Source: Verrucomicrobium spinosum DSM 4136 = JCM 18804
GTDB taxonomy: Bacteria; Verrucomicrobiota; Verrucomicrobiia; Verrucomicrobiales; Verrucomicrobiaceae
Reading direction: 5' to 3'
DNA length: 64,000 nt
NCBI RefSeq assembly: GCF_000172155.1
Contig: NZ_ABIZ01000001.1
Coordinates: 1,612,001-1,676,000 of the forward strand
Shown: one piece after another, positions 37,356 to 45,904 of the stretch
Layout: each line of letters opens with the position of its first letter
How positions within the stretch are numbered: the stretch's first letter is position 1
Program-made: the position numbers and the translations under genes
Notes under the pieces: generated by a model
What the model was told of the DNA's origin: nothing
The model's database searches: none
The model's input: only the letters and a program-made list of their open reading frames with translations

Positions 37356-37452
37356 TGCCGTGAAGGCGGAAGAATTTGTGCCGGGCGGCTCTCCTGAAGC
37401 CCGGCGCAAGAACCAACCAGACAAACAACCAAACAACTCAGAACATCCTCAA

Positions 37453-38583
37453 ATGAAAAAGACAAAGCGACATGGAATCGCAGCGCTGGCTCTGGCCTGT
37501 GGCATCCATTCCGCAGCGGCAGGGGTCCCCTCCGCTGCTGACTCTGGCAAGGCGGTCATCACGCCGGCCGCAACGGAAGAAAAAGACTGGACCGCCGCCC
37601 GCCCGGACGGGCACGCGCCGATTGGCGTCATGGCTGATCACATGCACCACGCGGGTGAATGGATGTTGGGCTATCGCTACATGTTGCAGCACAGCGAGGG
37701 GCTGCGGCAGGGGGATGACTCTCTCTCCACGAATGCACTCTTCCACACCCACGCCCCCAACGGTGACCACTATGCGGTGGCCCCGCTGGAGATGGACATG
37801 CAGATGCACATGCTGGAGCTCATGTATGCACCCACAGATTACCTGACCTTCATGGTCATGGGAAACTACATGGAGATGGACATGGACATGTACGGGGCCG
37901 CCCACCACGGCGGGCATGGAGCCGGCCATGGTGACGCCCATGGCGCATCCACCCACAGGACGTACAGCAGCCACTCCGTGAGCGGCTGGAGCGACACCAG
38001 CTTCACGACGATGGTGCGCCTGTTCAATGCCAACCGGCAGTCCGCCCATCTGCAGCTCGGCATCAGCGCCCCAACCGGGGACGACGGCATCAAAATGGGC
38101 GATACCTACACCCACTATGGCATGCAACTGGGCTCCGGCACCTGGGACCTGTTGCCGGGCATCACCTACCTCGGCCAGGCCGACCGCCTCTCCTGGGGGG
38201 CGCAGTATTCCGCTGTGCTCCGTCTGGAGGAGGAGAATGACAGCGGCTTCCGTTTTGGCAACGTGCACCAGGTGACAGCCTGGTCGGCCGTGAAGCTCAA
38301 TGACTGGGTCAGCGTAAGCGGCAGGGCCGTCTATCGCCACGAAGGGGTGATTAGAGGGCATTACAACGGGCCGCACAACCATTCATCCCCGCCTGATTTC
38401 CAGGGCAACTACGGCGGTGACTCGGTTGATCTCGGCGTGGGCATGAACTTCCGCGTGCCCAACGGGCCGCTGAAGAACCAGCGCCTTGCGGTCGAGTGCC
38501 TGTGGCCGGTCTATCAGGACTTGAACGGCGTGCAACTGGAGCGGGACTGGACGCTCTATGCGGGCTGGCAGTGGGCGTTCTGA
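37453..38583 (+). CDS. Met/His-rich outer-membrane beta-barrel
   Basis: A 376-residue exported protein (signal MKKTKRHGIAALALACGIHSAAA). The barrel region ends LYAGWQWAF, with a terminal Phe. SAPTGDDGIKMGDTYTHYGM and LLPGITYLGQ resemble the putative transporter family that the 5485 barrel also suggests. Notable are dense soft-metal clusters: MADHMHHAGEWMLGYRYM, MDMQMHMLELMY and a Met-Asp stretch, NYMEMDMDMYGAAHHGGHG, with further His repeats. These suggest metal binding at the outer membrane. The start ATG at 37453 follows aacatcctca with no strong Shine-Dalgarno. Two hairpins separate it from the next gene. Confidence 0.82.
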   Translation: MKKTKRHGIAALALACGIHSAAAGVPSAADSGKAVITPAATEEKDWTAARPDGHAPIGVMADHMHHAGEWMLGYRYMLQHSEGLRQGDDSLSTNALFHTHAPNGDHYAVAPLEMDMQMHMLELMYAPTDYLTFMVMGNYMEMDMDMYGAAHHGGHGAGHGDAHGASTHRTYSSHSVSGWSDTSFTTMVRLFNANRQSAHLQLGISAPTGDDGIKMGDTYTHYGMQLGSGTWDLLPGITYLGQADRLSWGAQYSAVLRLEEENDSGFRFGNVHQVTAWSAVKLNDWVSVSGRAVYRHEGVIRGHYNGPHNHSSPPDFQGNYGGDSVDLGVGMNFRVPNGPLKNQRLAVECLWPVYQDLNGVQLERDWTLYAGWQWAF

Positions 38584-38614
38584 CGGAACCCCCGCCCTTT
38601 GTCATCATCAGTTT

Positions 38615-38679
38615 GCGCCGGCGGCAGTTTGCCGGCGCGTTTGGGCATGCGGCTGCACCCCGGAAATGGGGTGCAGCCG
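38615..38679 (+). terminator. two consecutive hairpins (terminator or attenuator)
   Basis: The stem gcgccggc/gccggcgc (38615-38638) is followed by a perfect 12-bp stem cggctgcacccc/ggggtgcagccg (38650-38679). Neither has a long T tract, so partial termination between the barrel and the CydA-like genes is the most that can be said. Confidence 0.5.
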
Positions 38680-38771
38680 TTGTCGTGCGTTCAGGTTTCA
38701 TCGAACCACGACTGTTCCAGTGCGACATTTCGCCACCTTTACGTTGTGATGCTTTCCGTGAACCTTGCAGG

Positions 38772-40196
38772 ATGGACTTTCCACCCTACTATCTGGATCA
38801 CGTGGCGGGGGGGCGATTGATCATCGGCCTGATCGCCTCGCTTCATGTTCTCATCAACCACCCGCTTGCCGTGGGGGCATATCCCATCCTCACCTGGATG
38901 GAGTGGTGGGCCCACAAACACCAGCGGCCGGATATTGACCGCCTGGCCTACCGCGTCACCTCAGTCGTGTTTATTGTGACGACGACGGTGGGCGCGCTGA
39001 CGGGCGTGGGCATCTGGGTGTCCACCTCCTTGTTTGCCCCGTTTGCGATTGGCAGCCTGCTCAGAGTGTTCTTTTGGGGATGGTTTGCGGAGTGGCTGGT
39101 CTTCATCAGCGAGGTGGGTCTCATCATGTGGTGGTTCCTGAGCTGGAAGCAGGCAAACACCCCTGAGAAGAAGCGCCGGCACATCAAGATCGGTGTCGCG
39201 CTGAGTGTCATGTCCTGGTTCACCATGGCTCTTATTGTGGCGGTTCTGGGCTTCATGATGAAGCCCGGGGAGTGGAGCCAGACCAGGGCGTTCCTGGACG
39301 CGATGGTGAACCCTCTCTACCTGCCGCAGCTTGGGTTCCGCACCTTCTTTGCGCTCATGACCGGGGCGGTGTTTGTGTGGTTTTCCTCCTTCTTCTTCAC
39401 GAAGGGGCAGCGGGAGCTGCGCACCTGGCTGGTGTACCGCCTTTCCCACTTCACCATGGTGGGGCTCCTGATGACGTTGCTCTTTGGCCTGTGGTACTGG
39501 CAGAGTGTGCCGGATGTGATGAAGGCCAACAGTGCGGTGGCCCTGCTCTCCCAGCAGTTCATGAGCTGGCATGACCAGTTTTCCGCCCTGCTTGGGTGGA
39601 CGCTTGTTTCGTTCCTGGTGGTGGCTGTCGCAGGCCTGTCGTTCTCAGAGATGGTACCCCGGTGGGCGCTGCTCCTGCCCAGTTTCATGGGCATCTGGAT
39701 GCTCGGTCATTTCGAGCGGGCGCGTGAGTTCATGCGCAAGCCGTGGGTGATCGGGGAATATCTTTACTCCAACGGGGTGCGAAAGGATGAGCTGGCATTT
39801 CTCCAGCACGAAGGAATGCTGAAGCATGCCACCTATGTGGCCCACCGGACCGTGACGCCGGAGAACAAGGTGGAGGCGGGCCAGGATGTCTTCATGATCG
39901 CCTGCTCCCGCTGCCACAGCACCACGGGGCTCAATGGCGTGCTGGAAAAATTTGCCATCATGTACGGGGCTGACAAGCCATGGGACGACGGAGCGATGAA
40001 GGCCTTCATGGCCAACATGCACCAGTCCCGCACGTTCATGCCGCCTTTCCCCGGCACTCCTGAGGAAGCGGAGGCGCTGGTCGCCTATCTGCAAAAACTG
40101 CGTGCGGAACCCCGGTCCCTCGAAGGCGCGCAGAGCGCCGGCATCAGGCTGCCCCAGCCGGACGCCGGGACGCGTGTAGCCCAGCAGAAACTCTGA
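38772..40196 (+). CDS. CydA-like membrane protein with C-terminal cytochrome c domain
   Basis: A 474-residue protein with about nine hydrophobic helices and then a CSRCH heme site (residue 378) in a short cytochrome c domain. RLIIGLIASLHVLINHPL, VGALTGVGIWVSTSLFAPFAIGSLLRVFFWGWFAEW and IKIGVALSVMSWFTMALIVAVLGFMMKPGEW parallel the helices of cytochrome bd subunit I (compare the TGxP, EGLLAFF and NGWMQ regions). The quinol-binding Q-loop of true CydA is not evident. Divergent cytochrome bd relatives bearing heme c have been described as OR-C or OR-N groups; membership is inferred. GGATGG provides a weak ribosome site. The gene is paired with 40220-41563 at 23 bp. Confidence 0.75.
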   Translation: MDFPPYYLDHVAGGRLIIGLIASLHVLINHPLAVGAYPILTWMEWWAHKHQRPDIDRLAYRVTSVVFIVTTTVGALTGVGIWVSTSLFAPFAIGSLLRVFFWGWFAEWLVFISEVGLIMWWFLSWKQANTPEKKRRHIKIGVALSVMSWFTMALIVAVLGFMMKPGEWSQTRAFLDAMVNPLYLPQLGFRTFFALMTGAVFVWFSSFFFTKGQRELRTWLVYRLSHFTMVGLLMTLLFGLWYWQSVPDVMKANSAVALLSQQFMSWHDQFSALLGWTLVSFLVVAVAGLSFSEMVPRWALLLPSFMGIWMLGHFERAREFMRKPWVIGEYLYSNGVRKDELAFLQHEGMLKHATYVAHRTVTPENKVEAGQDVFMIACSRCHSTTGLNGVLEKFAIMYGADKPWDDGAMKAFMANMHQSRTFMPPFPGTPEEAEALVAYLQKLRAEPRSLEGAQSAGIRLPQPDAGTRVAQQKL

Positions 40197-40219
40197 CTCA
40201 TCTTCTCTCTCCCTATTCC

Positions 40220-41563
40220 ATGACCCTGTCTTATACCGCTGTTGCCCAGTTCCTTGCAGCCGTGCCCGTGCCCCGGGACCTGCCTCTGCCACTGCCCGTG
40301 CCTGAGGCGGTGCTGAAGGGGCTGCTGGTGCTCTTCTTCTTGTTGCACATCTTTTTTGTGAACCTCATGGTGGGTGGTTCCTTCATGGTGGTGTTTTTCG
40401 AGTATCTCGGTCTGCGCCGCAAGAAGTGGGACGGCCTGGCCTATGAGGTGGCCAAAACGGTGACGGTGAACAAGAGCCTCGCCGTGGTGCTGGGCATTGG
40501 CCCGTTGCTCTGCATCAACCTGGTGTACACGGTGCAGTGGTACGGGGCCAATGCGCTGACCGGACATGCCTGGCTTCTCATTGTGCCCACGGTCATCAGC
40601 GCCTTCCTGCTGGCTTATTTGCACAAGTACACCTGGCATGCCTGGGATCACGGATGGAGGAAGAAGCTGCACCTCGCGGTGGGCGTGCTCATGGCCCTGC
40701 ACTTCTTGTTCATCCCGCTCATCTTCCTGGCCAACGTCAACCTCATGCTCTTCCCCAGTGAGTGGGAGAAAGTGCGCGGCTTCTTCTCGAGCCTGCAGAT
40801 CGGGAATGTCTTTCCCCGCTATCTGCACTTCCTGCTCGCCTCTGTGGCGCTGGCTTCCCTGTTTATGGTGGGGTGGTTTGGCAGGGCTGGTGCGGCAGGT
40901 GCTCTGCCTCAGGGATTCAGCCGGGATGACCTGCGGCGCACGTTCTACCGGGCCGCGCTGGTGCCGACGGCCGCGCAGTTCCTCGCGGGTCCCTTGTTGC
41001 TCTTCACCCTGCCTCCGGTGGGCATCACCCACACGCTCTACGGGGTCATTGGTGCAGGGGCACTGCTGGGGCTGGTGGTGCTGCATCAACTGGCAAAGGA
41101 GGTGGGGGCTCCGGACGGCCAGGTGGGCCGGCGCTATGTGGGCATCTGCATCTTGTTCAGCTTTGTGGTGCTGGGCATGGGCAGTGGGCGGCACATCTAC
41201 CGGGAGGCCGCCCTGGCCTCCCACAAGGCGGAAGTAAAACATCGAACCCAGGAGTACGAGACCGCCCTGGCCGCCTTCAATGCCCAGCAGGCTGCCGGCG
41301 CAGGCCCGGCGAAGGCGCAGACGGGCGAGCAGCTCTTTGCCTCTTGTGCGGCATGTCACGCGCCTGCCATCCGTCTGGTGGGGCCGCCGCTGGCAGAGAT
41401 CGCCCAGATCTACGCTGGCAATCCTGCCGGCATCGTTGCCTGGGCCAAGGCGCCGGGCAAGAAACGCCCAGACTACCCGCCCATGCCGCCCTTTGCGCAT
41501 CTCTCGGATGCAGATCTCACCAAGATCGCTGAATTCATGCTCACCCAGGCGGTTTCAAAGTAA
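40220..41563 (+). CDS. second CydA-like membrane protein with C-terminal cytochrome c domain
   Basis: A 447-residue protein with about nine hydrophobic helices and a C-terminal CAACH heme site (residue 376). The first helix (LLVLFFLLHIFFVNLMVGGSFMVVFF) and KKLHLAVGVLMALHFLFIPLIFLANVNLMLFPSEW share the plan of the preceding protein, so the two look like diverged paralogues forming a heterodimer. The cytochrome c domain (GEQLFASCAACHAPAIRLVGPPL... MPPFAHLSDADLTKIAEFML) has a Met ligand. The pair resembles the CydA-CydA' arrangement seen in some divergent bd-type enzymes. Substrate (oxygen, NO or another acceptor) unknown. Confidence 0.72.
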   Translation: MTLSYTAVAQFLAAVPVPRDLPLPLPVPEAVLKGLLVLFFLLHIFFVNLMVGGSFMVVFFEYLGLRRKKWDGLAYEVAKTVTVNKSLAVVLGIGPLLCINLVYTVQWYGANALTGHAWLLIVPTVISAFLLAYLHKYTWHAWDHGWRKKLHLAVGVLMALHFLFIPLIFLANVNLMLFPSEWEKVRGFFSSLQIGNVFPRYLHFLLASVALASLFMVGWFGRAGAAGALPQGFSRDDLRRTFYRAALVPTAAQFLAGPLLLFTLPPVGITHTLYGVIGAGALLGLVVLHQLAKEVGAPDGQVGRRYVGICILFSFVVLGMGSGRHIYREAALASHKAEVKHRTQEYETALAAFNAQQAAGAGPAKAQTGEQLFASCAACHAPAIRLVGPPLAEIAQIYAGNPAGIVAWAKAPGKKRPDYPPMPPFAHLSDADLTKIAEFMLTQAVSK

Positions 41564-41671
41564 GTCTCTAAAAAGAAGACCCGGGGGCGGGTGAGGAGTT
41601 TCCACACCCCCCCACGGCTTCTTTCTCCAAACAGATTCCAAGAGCAGGCGCAGTGGTGGCGGGTGAGCTGC

Positions 41672-42964
41672 TCATGCGCTCACGGCCCGGGCGTTGCGCC
41701 GGGTGAACCCTCTCTCCGCCAGGGCAAAGGCGAGTACGGTGATGCCGAACATGGGCATGAAGAGTGCCGCTGTGGCGAGGCTGAATTTCACCACTCCCGG
41801 GAGGCGCGGTGTGCGCACCCATTGCGGCAGGTCCAGTCTCCCTTGGGGACGGCGTCGCCACCACATCATGGCGGCAGCGCCAGAGATGAGCATGAAGAGC
41901 AGGGCGAGCGTGGTGGAGAGGATCTGGTTGAGACGGCCGAAGAGCTTGCCTTCATGCATGTCGATGCCCATGGACACAGCTTTCTGCGTGGCGGGCATCG
42001 TGTTCCATCCAGCCTGGGCCAGCACCTCTGCGGTGTAAGTGTTGAGCTGGTAGTGGGTCTCCAGTGCCGTGTCTCCATTCCGGTTGCGCACGTGTACCGT
42101 GCCGGAAGGGCCGGGCGGCAGACTGATCTCCAGGGGACCGGGAAGGTTCTGCGCGAGGGCAAACTGCACAAAGGCATCCAGCGGCAGCGGCCGGGCGTCC
42201 GGGGTGGGGGGGAGGCTCTCGTGACCGGCGTTGTCCAGCATGCAGTGGGGGTACTCCTGTCCTGTTGCTTCCTGAATCCCGGTGAAGAGCTTGCCGCCCC
42301 AGAAGGCCGTCCACGGCAGGCCTGTGAGGAGATAGAGGGCCAGAATGGCGGAAAGGTAGAAGCCACCCACGGCGTGAAGGTCCCGCCAGCGCTGGCGTCC
42401 CAGGCCGCTCAGGCGGGGCAGAAAGGTGCCCCACACGCTCCACTGGCGACCGCGGGGCCACCAGAGGTACACGCCAGTGAAGCAGAGGATGATGCCCCAG
42501 CAGGCCAGCAGTTCGAGGAGCCAGCTCCCATAAGGCTCGGCGAAGGTGAGGCCGTGCAGGGAGATGGCGGCAAAGCTGAGGCGCGTCCACTCATCGATGG
42601 TGGTGATGACTTCACCCGTGTAGGGGTTCACCAACACGGAGGTGGGATTGCTCCATTCCCCGAACCAGAACTGGGAGGCATGGTGGGGGTCGCCGTCCAC
42701 TTTCACAGAGCCCAGAGGCTTCCCCTGGCAGGCAGCGCGGGCGGCCCCCAGCTGCTGCTCATAGGACACCCTGGTGGCCTGCGGCTTCAGGGCGCGGTAC
42801 TCCGGGTGCAGCCAGTCTTCCAGTTCATGCTGCCACACATAGGGGAGCCCGGTGAGTGACATGAAGAACAGGAAGGGGATGACAAACAACCCTGCATAAC
42901 CATGCCACCGCCAGAGCCAGCGGTGGAGCGTGGACTGATCCGGCGATGGCATGGGCTTCTTCAT
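41672..42964 (-). CDS. PepSY-associated transmembrane protein
   Basis: A 430-residue inner-membrane protein with four main helices. The first block, LHRWLWRWHGYAGLFVIPFLFFMSLTGLPYVW, is the PepSY_TM hallmark. A periplasmic PepSY-like stretch (SVLVNPYTGEVITTIDEWTRL) follows, then WLLELLACWGIILCFTGVYLWWPRG and DLHAVGGFYLSAILALYLLTGLPW. Conserved His residues in helices may ligate heme, as proposed for FsrB/PiuB-type siderophore reductases. It begins 5 bp after the TonB-dependent siderophore-receptor gene, the usual partnership, suggesting reduction or release of imported metal chelates. Confidence 0.88.
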   Translation of the reverse strand: MKKPMPSPDQSTLHRWLWRWHGYAGLFVIPFLFFMSLTGLPYVWQHELEDWLHPEYRALKPQATRVSYEQQLGAARAACQGKPLGSVKVDGDPHHASQFWFGEWSNPTSVLVNPYTGEVITTIDEWTRLSFAAISLHGLTFAEPYGSWLLELLACWGIILCFTGVYLWWPRGRQWSVWGTFLPRLSGLGRQRWRDLHAVGGFYLSAILALYLLTGLPWTAFWGGKLFTGIQEATGQEYPHCMLDNAGHESLPPTPDARPLPLDAFVQFALAQNLPGPLEISLPPGPSGTVHVRNRNGDTALETHYQLNTYTAEVLAQAGWNTMPATQKAVSMGIDMHEGKLFGRLNQILSTTLALLFMLISGAAAMMWWRRRPQGRLDLPQWVRTPRLPGVVKFSLATAALFMPMFGITVLAFALAERGFTRRNARAVSA

Positions 42965-42969
42965 GAATC

Positions 42970-45078
42970 CTAGAACTTGTAGGTGATGCTGGCCTGCACG
43001 CTGAAGGGCTGGCTGGGATCCAGGGTGTAGTTGAACGCGCCCGCCTCGCCGCCCGTGTAGTAGTCCCGGTCAAACACATTCAGGAAGTTGACCTGGAACT
43101 TCCAGTTGTCCCGCTCGTAGAACACCGTGGCATCGGTGCGCCAGTAGGCGGGCAGTTCATAGGTGTTGGGCAGATTCGCCTCCCGGTCGCCTGTGTAGTA
43201 GAGCCCGGCTCCGAGGCCAAAGCCCTTGAGAGCGCCGCTCTGGATCTGGTAGGTGGTCCAGATGCTGCCGCTGTGCAGGGGAACGTTGGAGAGAGGCTGG
43301 CCCACCGGCAGCACCGTGTCACTGACGACCTCGGTATCGGTGTAGGCATAGCTGGCGATCATCTTCCAGCCAGGAGCGATTTCACCGGCCAGATCCAGCT
43401 CAATGCCGCGGCTGCGGCGTTCACCCGTCTGAATCAGATTCTCCGGGTCAGTGGGGTCAGACACCAGGACCCCCTCACGCGTCAGGTCATAGACCGCCAG
43501 ATTGGCGCTGAGACGGTCCTTGATGAGGTCCTGCTTGATGCCCACCTCAAACTGCTCTCCCTTCTCTGCATCATAGATGGTGTTGCTGGAGCTGTGGTTG
43601 ATGTTCGGGATGTAGCTCTTGCCGTATGAGAAGTAGAGCGAGGTCGCATCCACCGGCTGCCAGACCAGCCCTGCACGGCTTGAGAAGCGGGCTTCGTCAG
43701 CTTTCTGCACGGTTTCTTTGTTCCATGTCTGGGTTTCATTGAAGAACCAGTCTTCACGTGCCCCAAGCAGGATCTTCCACTGCGGCGTGAGCTCAATGAG
43801 GTCTGACAGGTAGATGCCGAAGGTCTGGGCCTGGGCTCTTCTCACCCCACCGCTGGTGCTGGAGTAGCCGTAGTCAGAGATGCGCCCGGGATGGCTCAGG
43901 CTCATGTTGAAGGTGTAGCGGTCATTGGGGCTGCCGCCATCGTTGAGATAGCTGTACTCAGTGCCAACCAGCAGGCTGTGCTTGATCGCACCGGTCTCAA
44001 ACGAGCCCAAAAGTTCCGCCTGGACCGAGAAGTCCGTGGCTTCCTCACTCACATCCAGATAAGAGGTGAAGGGAAGAATGTCCCCTCCCTCATACAGATA
44101 GTTGTCCGGGAAGGTCTGGGTGGAATCCTGGGTGCCGTAAGTGTAGTGGCCGCCCAGGCGCAGCTTCCAGTTGTCGTTGAACTCATGCTCAAGGATCAGC
44201 GATGCGGAGTAGGTCTCGTTCACGCCATAGTCGTGCGGCAGACCATAGTAGCCCTTGCGCGGGAAGCGGGTGTAGCCGGGGAGGTTCGGCACGCCGAAGT
44301 CGAATGCCTCACGCTCCAGGCGATTGTACTCCAGCAGCACCAGCAGGGTGGTGTCGTCTGTGATGTCCCACTTGATGGCGGGGGCGATGGAGAATGCGTC
44401 GTAGCCGGAGCGGTCGCGGTAGCCGTCGTTGTGCTCATACGCGCTGTTGAGCCGCAGACTGACATCGTCTCCCAGGGGCTGGTTCCAATCCAGCGTGGGG
44501 CGGAGCAGGCCGTAGCTGCCGGAGGTGATGCTGAACTCACCTGCCTGAACGTCGAATGGCCGCTTGGACACGGTATTGATGTAGCCGCCCACGGAGCCCA
44601 CGCCGCCGTAGAGGGCGCCTGCCGGTCCCTTGAGCACTTCCACACGCTCGATCGCCTGGACATCCCGGTAGGTGAAATAGCCGTAGTTGCGGAAGCCGTC
44701 CCGCAGGGAATTGCTGGTGGTAAAGCCGCGGATGTTGAAGAACGTCGCGCCGTTGCCGCCATAGCTGGACTCGGCACGCACGCCGCTTACGTTTTCCACC
44801 ATCTGGGACACTCGGGTGACTCCTCGATCCTGAAGGATTTCCTTGGGCACCACCTGGACGGAGGCGGGCAGATCTTTGAGCGGGGTGTCTGTCTTGGTGG
44901 CTGAAGTGGCCTCCGCAGGAGCATAGGTGCGCTCCACGCTGGAGGCGGTAACCTCCACTGTGGGAAGCTGGGTGGCCTGATCCGGCGCGGCCTGGGAGCG
45001 GGCGGGTTGAGGGGTGAGCGCTGCCGCCAGGGCGGAAGCGGTGACGACGTTGGCAAAAAGGGAGTGTGAAGTTTTCAC
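42970..45078 (-). CDS. TonB-dependent siderophore-type receptor
   Basis: A 702-residue receptor of the FhuE/FpvA type. A signal peptide (SLFANVVTASALAAALTPQPARS) is followed by a plug with the TonB-box-like LPTVEVTASS, then SATKTDTPLKDLPASVQVVPKEIL and VENVSGVRAESSYGGNGATFFNIRGF. AIERVEVLKGPAGALYGGVGSVGGYINTVSKRP is classic. The barrel ends FSVQASITYKF. It probably imports a ferric or other metal chelate. Upstream on the same strand, 246 bp away, is a small HPCSMC protein gene; 5 bp downstream is the PepSY gene. All three may form one transcription unit. Confidence 0.95.
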   Translation of the reverse strand: MKTSHSLFANVVTASALAAALTPQPARSQAAPDQATQLPTVEVTASSVERTYAPAEATSATKTDTPLKDLPASVQVVPKEILQDRGVTRVSQMVENVSGVRAESSYGGNGATFFNIRGFTTSNSLRDGFRNYGYFTYRDVQAIERVEVLKGPAGALYGGVGSVGGYINTVSKRPFDVQAGEFSITSGSYGLLRPTLDWNQPLGDDVSLRLNSAYEHNDGYRDRSGYDAFSIAPAIKWDITDDTTLLVLLEYNRLEREAFDFGVPNLPGYTRFPRKGYYGLPHDYGVNETYSASLILEHEFNDNWKLRLGGHYTYGTQDSTQTFPDNYLYEGGDILPFTSYLDVSEEATDFSVQAELLGSFETGAIKHSLLVGTEYSYLNDGGSPNDRYTFNMSLSHPGRISDYGYSSTSGGVRRAQAQTFGIYLSDLIELTPQWKILLGAREDWFFNETQTWNKETVQKADEARFSSRAGLVWQPVDATSLYFSYGKSYIPNINHSSSNTIYDAEKGEQFEVGIKQDLIKDRLSANLAVYDLTREGVLVSDPTDPENLIQTGERRSRGIELDLAGEIAPGWKMIASYAYTDTEVVSDTVLPVGQPLSNVPLHSGSIWTTYQIQSGALKGFGLGAGLYYTGDREANLPNTYELPAYWRTDATVFYERDNWKFQVNFLNVFDRDYYTGGEAGAFNYTLDPSQPFSVQASITYKF

Positions 45079-45324
45079 GTTGAGAATGATGAGATAACTG
45101 GATGAAGTGGATGCGGCAGCCCGGGGTCCGGGCAGTCGTTCGAGAAAAGATGATTCCGTCGGCGACGATCACGCACTTCGCCCGATGGGGGCATAGGCCC
45201 AGCAGCAGGAGGGGAGGATCTGTCTCAGCAGGCTACAAGGGTGCGCTGCTGCCGGGGCGTGCAGGCACGAGTTGTTGCGTGGGTGACCAGGGGAAATGGT
45301 CGGGGTCTGACGGCTTGTTTAGGA

Positions 45325-45744
45325 TCAAGCCACGGACATGAAGTGACCATCACGCCGCGGGGGCGGGGTGGGCGGCCGCGTCATCCACTGGGTCTCACAC
45401 CCAGGGCGGCCATCATAGGCTGGCGTGGCGGCATCACCGGCCGGGGGGCTCTGTGGCACCTCCGTATGGACCACTGCGGCCAGCATCTGGCAGGGCTTTT
45501 CCACCTTGTACTGGCGGAGCGGATCGCTCTGCGCGTCCGTCTCACGGCGTTCCTGCAGATCCAGGCACATGGAGCACGGGTGCTCACCGTCGAAGGTCTC
45601 CTTCACTGCCAGCACCAGCCCTTTCTCCCGGGAATAGTCCTGTAGCATCCGGCTCCAGGCCACCAACTGCAACCATCCCCAAGATCCACCCGTCAGGTGC
45701 AGAGCGGTCAGGATGCAAATGGCGGTAGTGAGCCAGCGTTTCAC
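45325..45744 (-). CDS. small exported HPCxMC-motif protein (HPCSMC)
   Basis: A 139-residue paralogue of the products of 33689 and 45905. GTG at 45744 is chosen because VKRWLTTAICILTALHLTGGSWGWLQLVAW then aligns with the MKR... starts of the others. The family motif reads KETFDGEHPCSMCLDL. The remainder is charged, with an extra CQM and CETQW and the tail PPTPPPRRDGHFMSVA. No Shine-Dalgarno is visible. TTGACG 39 bases upstream plus a tctaga hexamer suggests a promoter placing the RNA start at or near GTG. Divergent from the 45905 gene. Confidence 0.78.
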   Translation of the reverse strand: MKRWLTTAICILTALHLTGGSWGWLQLVAWSRMLQDYSREKGLVLAVKETFDGEHPCSMCLDLQERRETDAQSDPLRQYKVEKPCQMLAAVVHTEVPQSPPAGDAATPAYDGRPGCETQWMTRPPTPPPRRDGHFMSVA

Positions 45745-45754
45745 AGAGGCGCTA

Positions 45755-45783
45755 TCTAGAACACGCCCAATGCATCCCGTCAA
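45755..45783 (-). promoter_or_regulatory. candidate promoter of the HPCSMC gene
   Basis: On the minus strand TTGACG (45783-45778) and TCTAGA (45760-45755) are spaced by 17 bases and end 10 bases before the GTG start, implying a very short or absent leader. Confidence 0.5.
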
Positions 45784-45866
45784 CCCGCTCTTCTAAAGGG
45801 AAAGGGAGGGGGCGCGTCACTATTTCCCCAAAAAAGGTTCTCCCAGAAGTCACCTCCTAACTCTCG

Positions 45867-45896
45867 TTGACATTGTCCTTCATCGCCACTTACTCT
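45867..45896 (+). promoter_or_regulatory. candidate promoter of the HPCAMC gene
   Basis: TTGACA (45867-45872) and TACTCT (45891-45896) are spaced by 18 bases. The expected RNA start falls within one or two bases of the TTG start codon at 45905. Confidence 0.5.
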
Positions 45897-45904
45897 CCCA
45901 CCGC

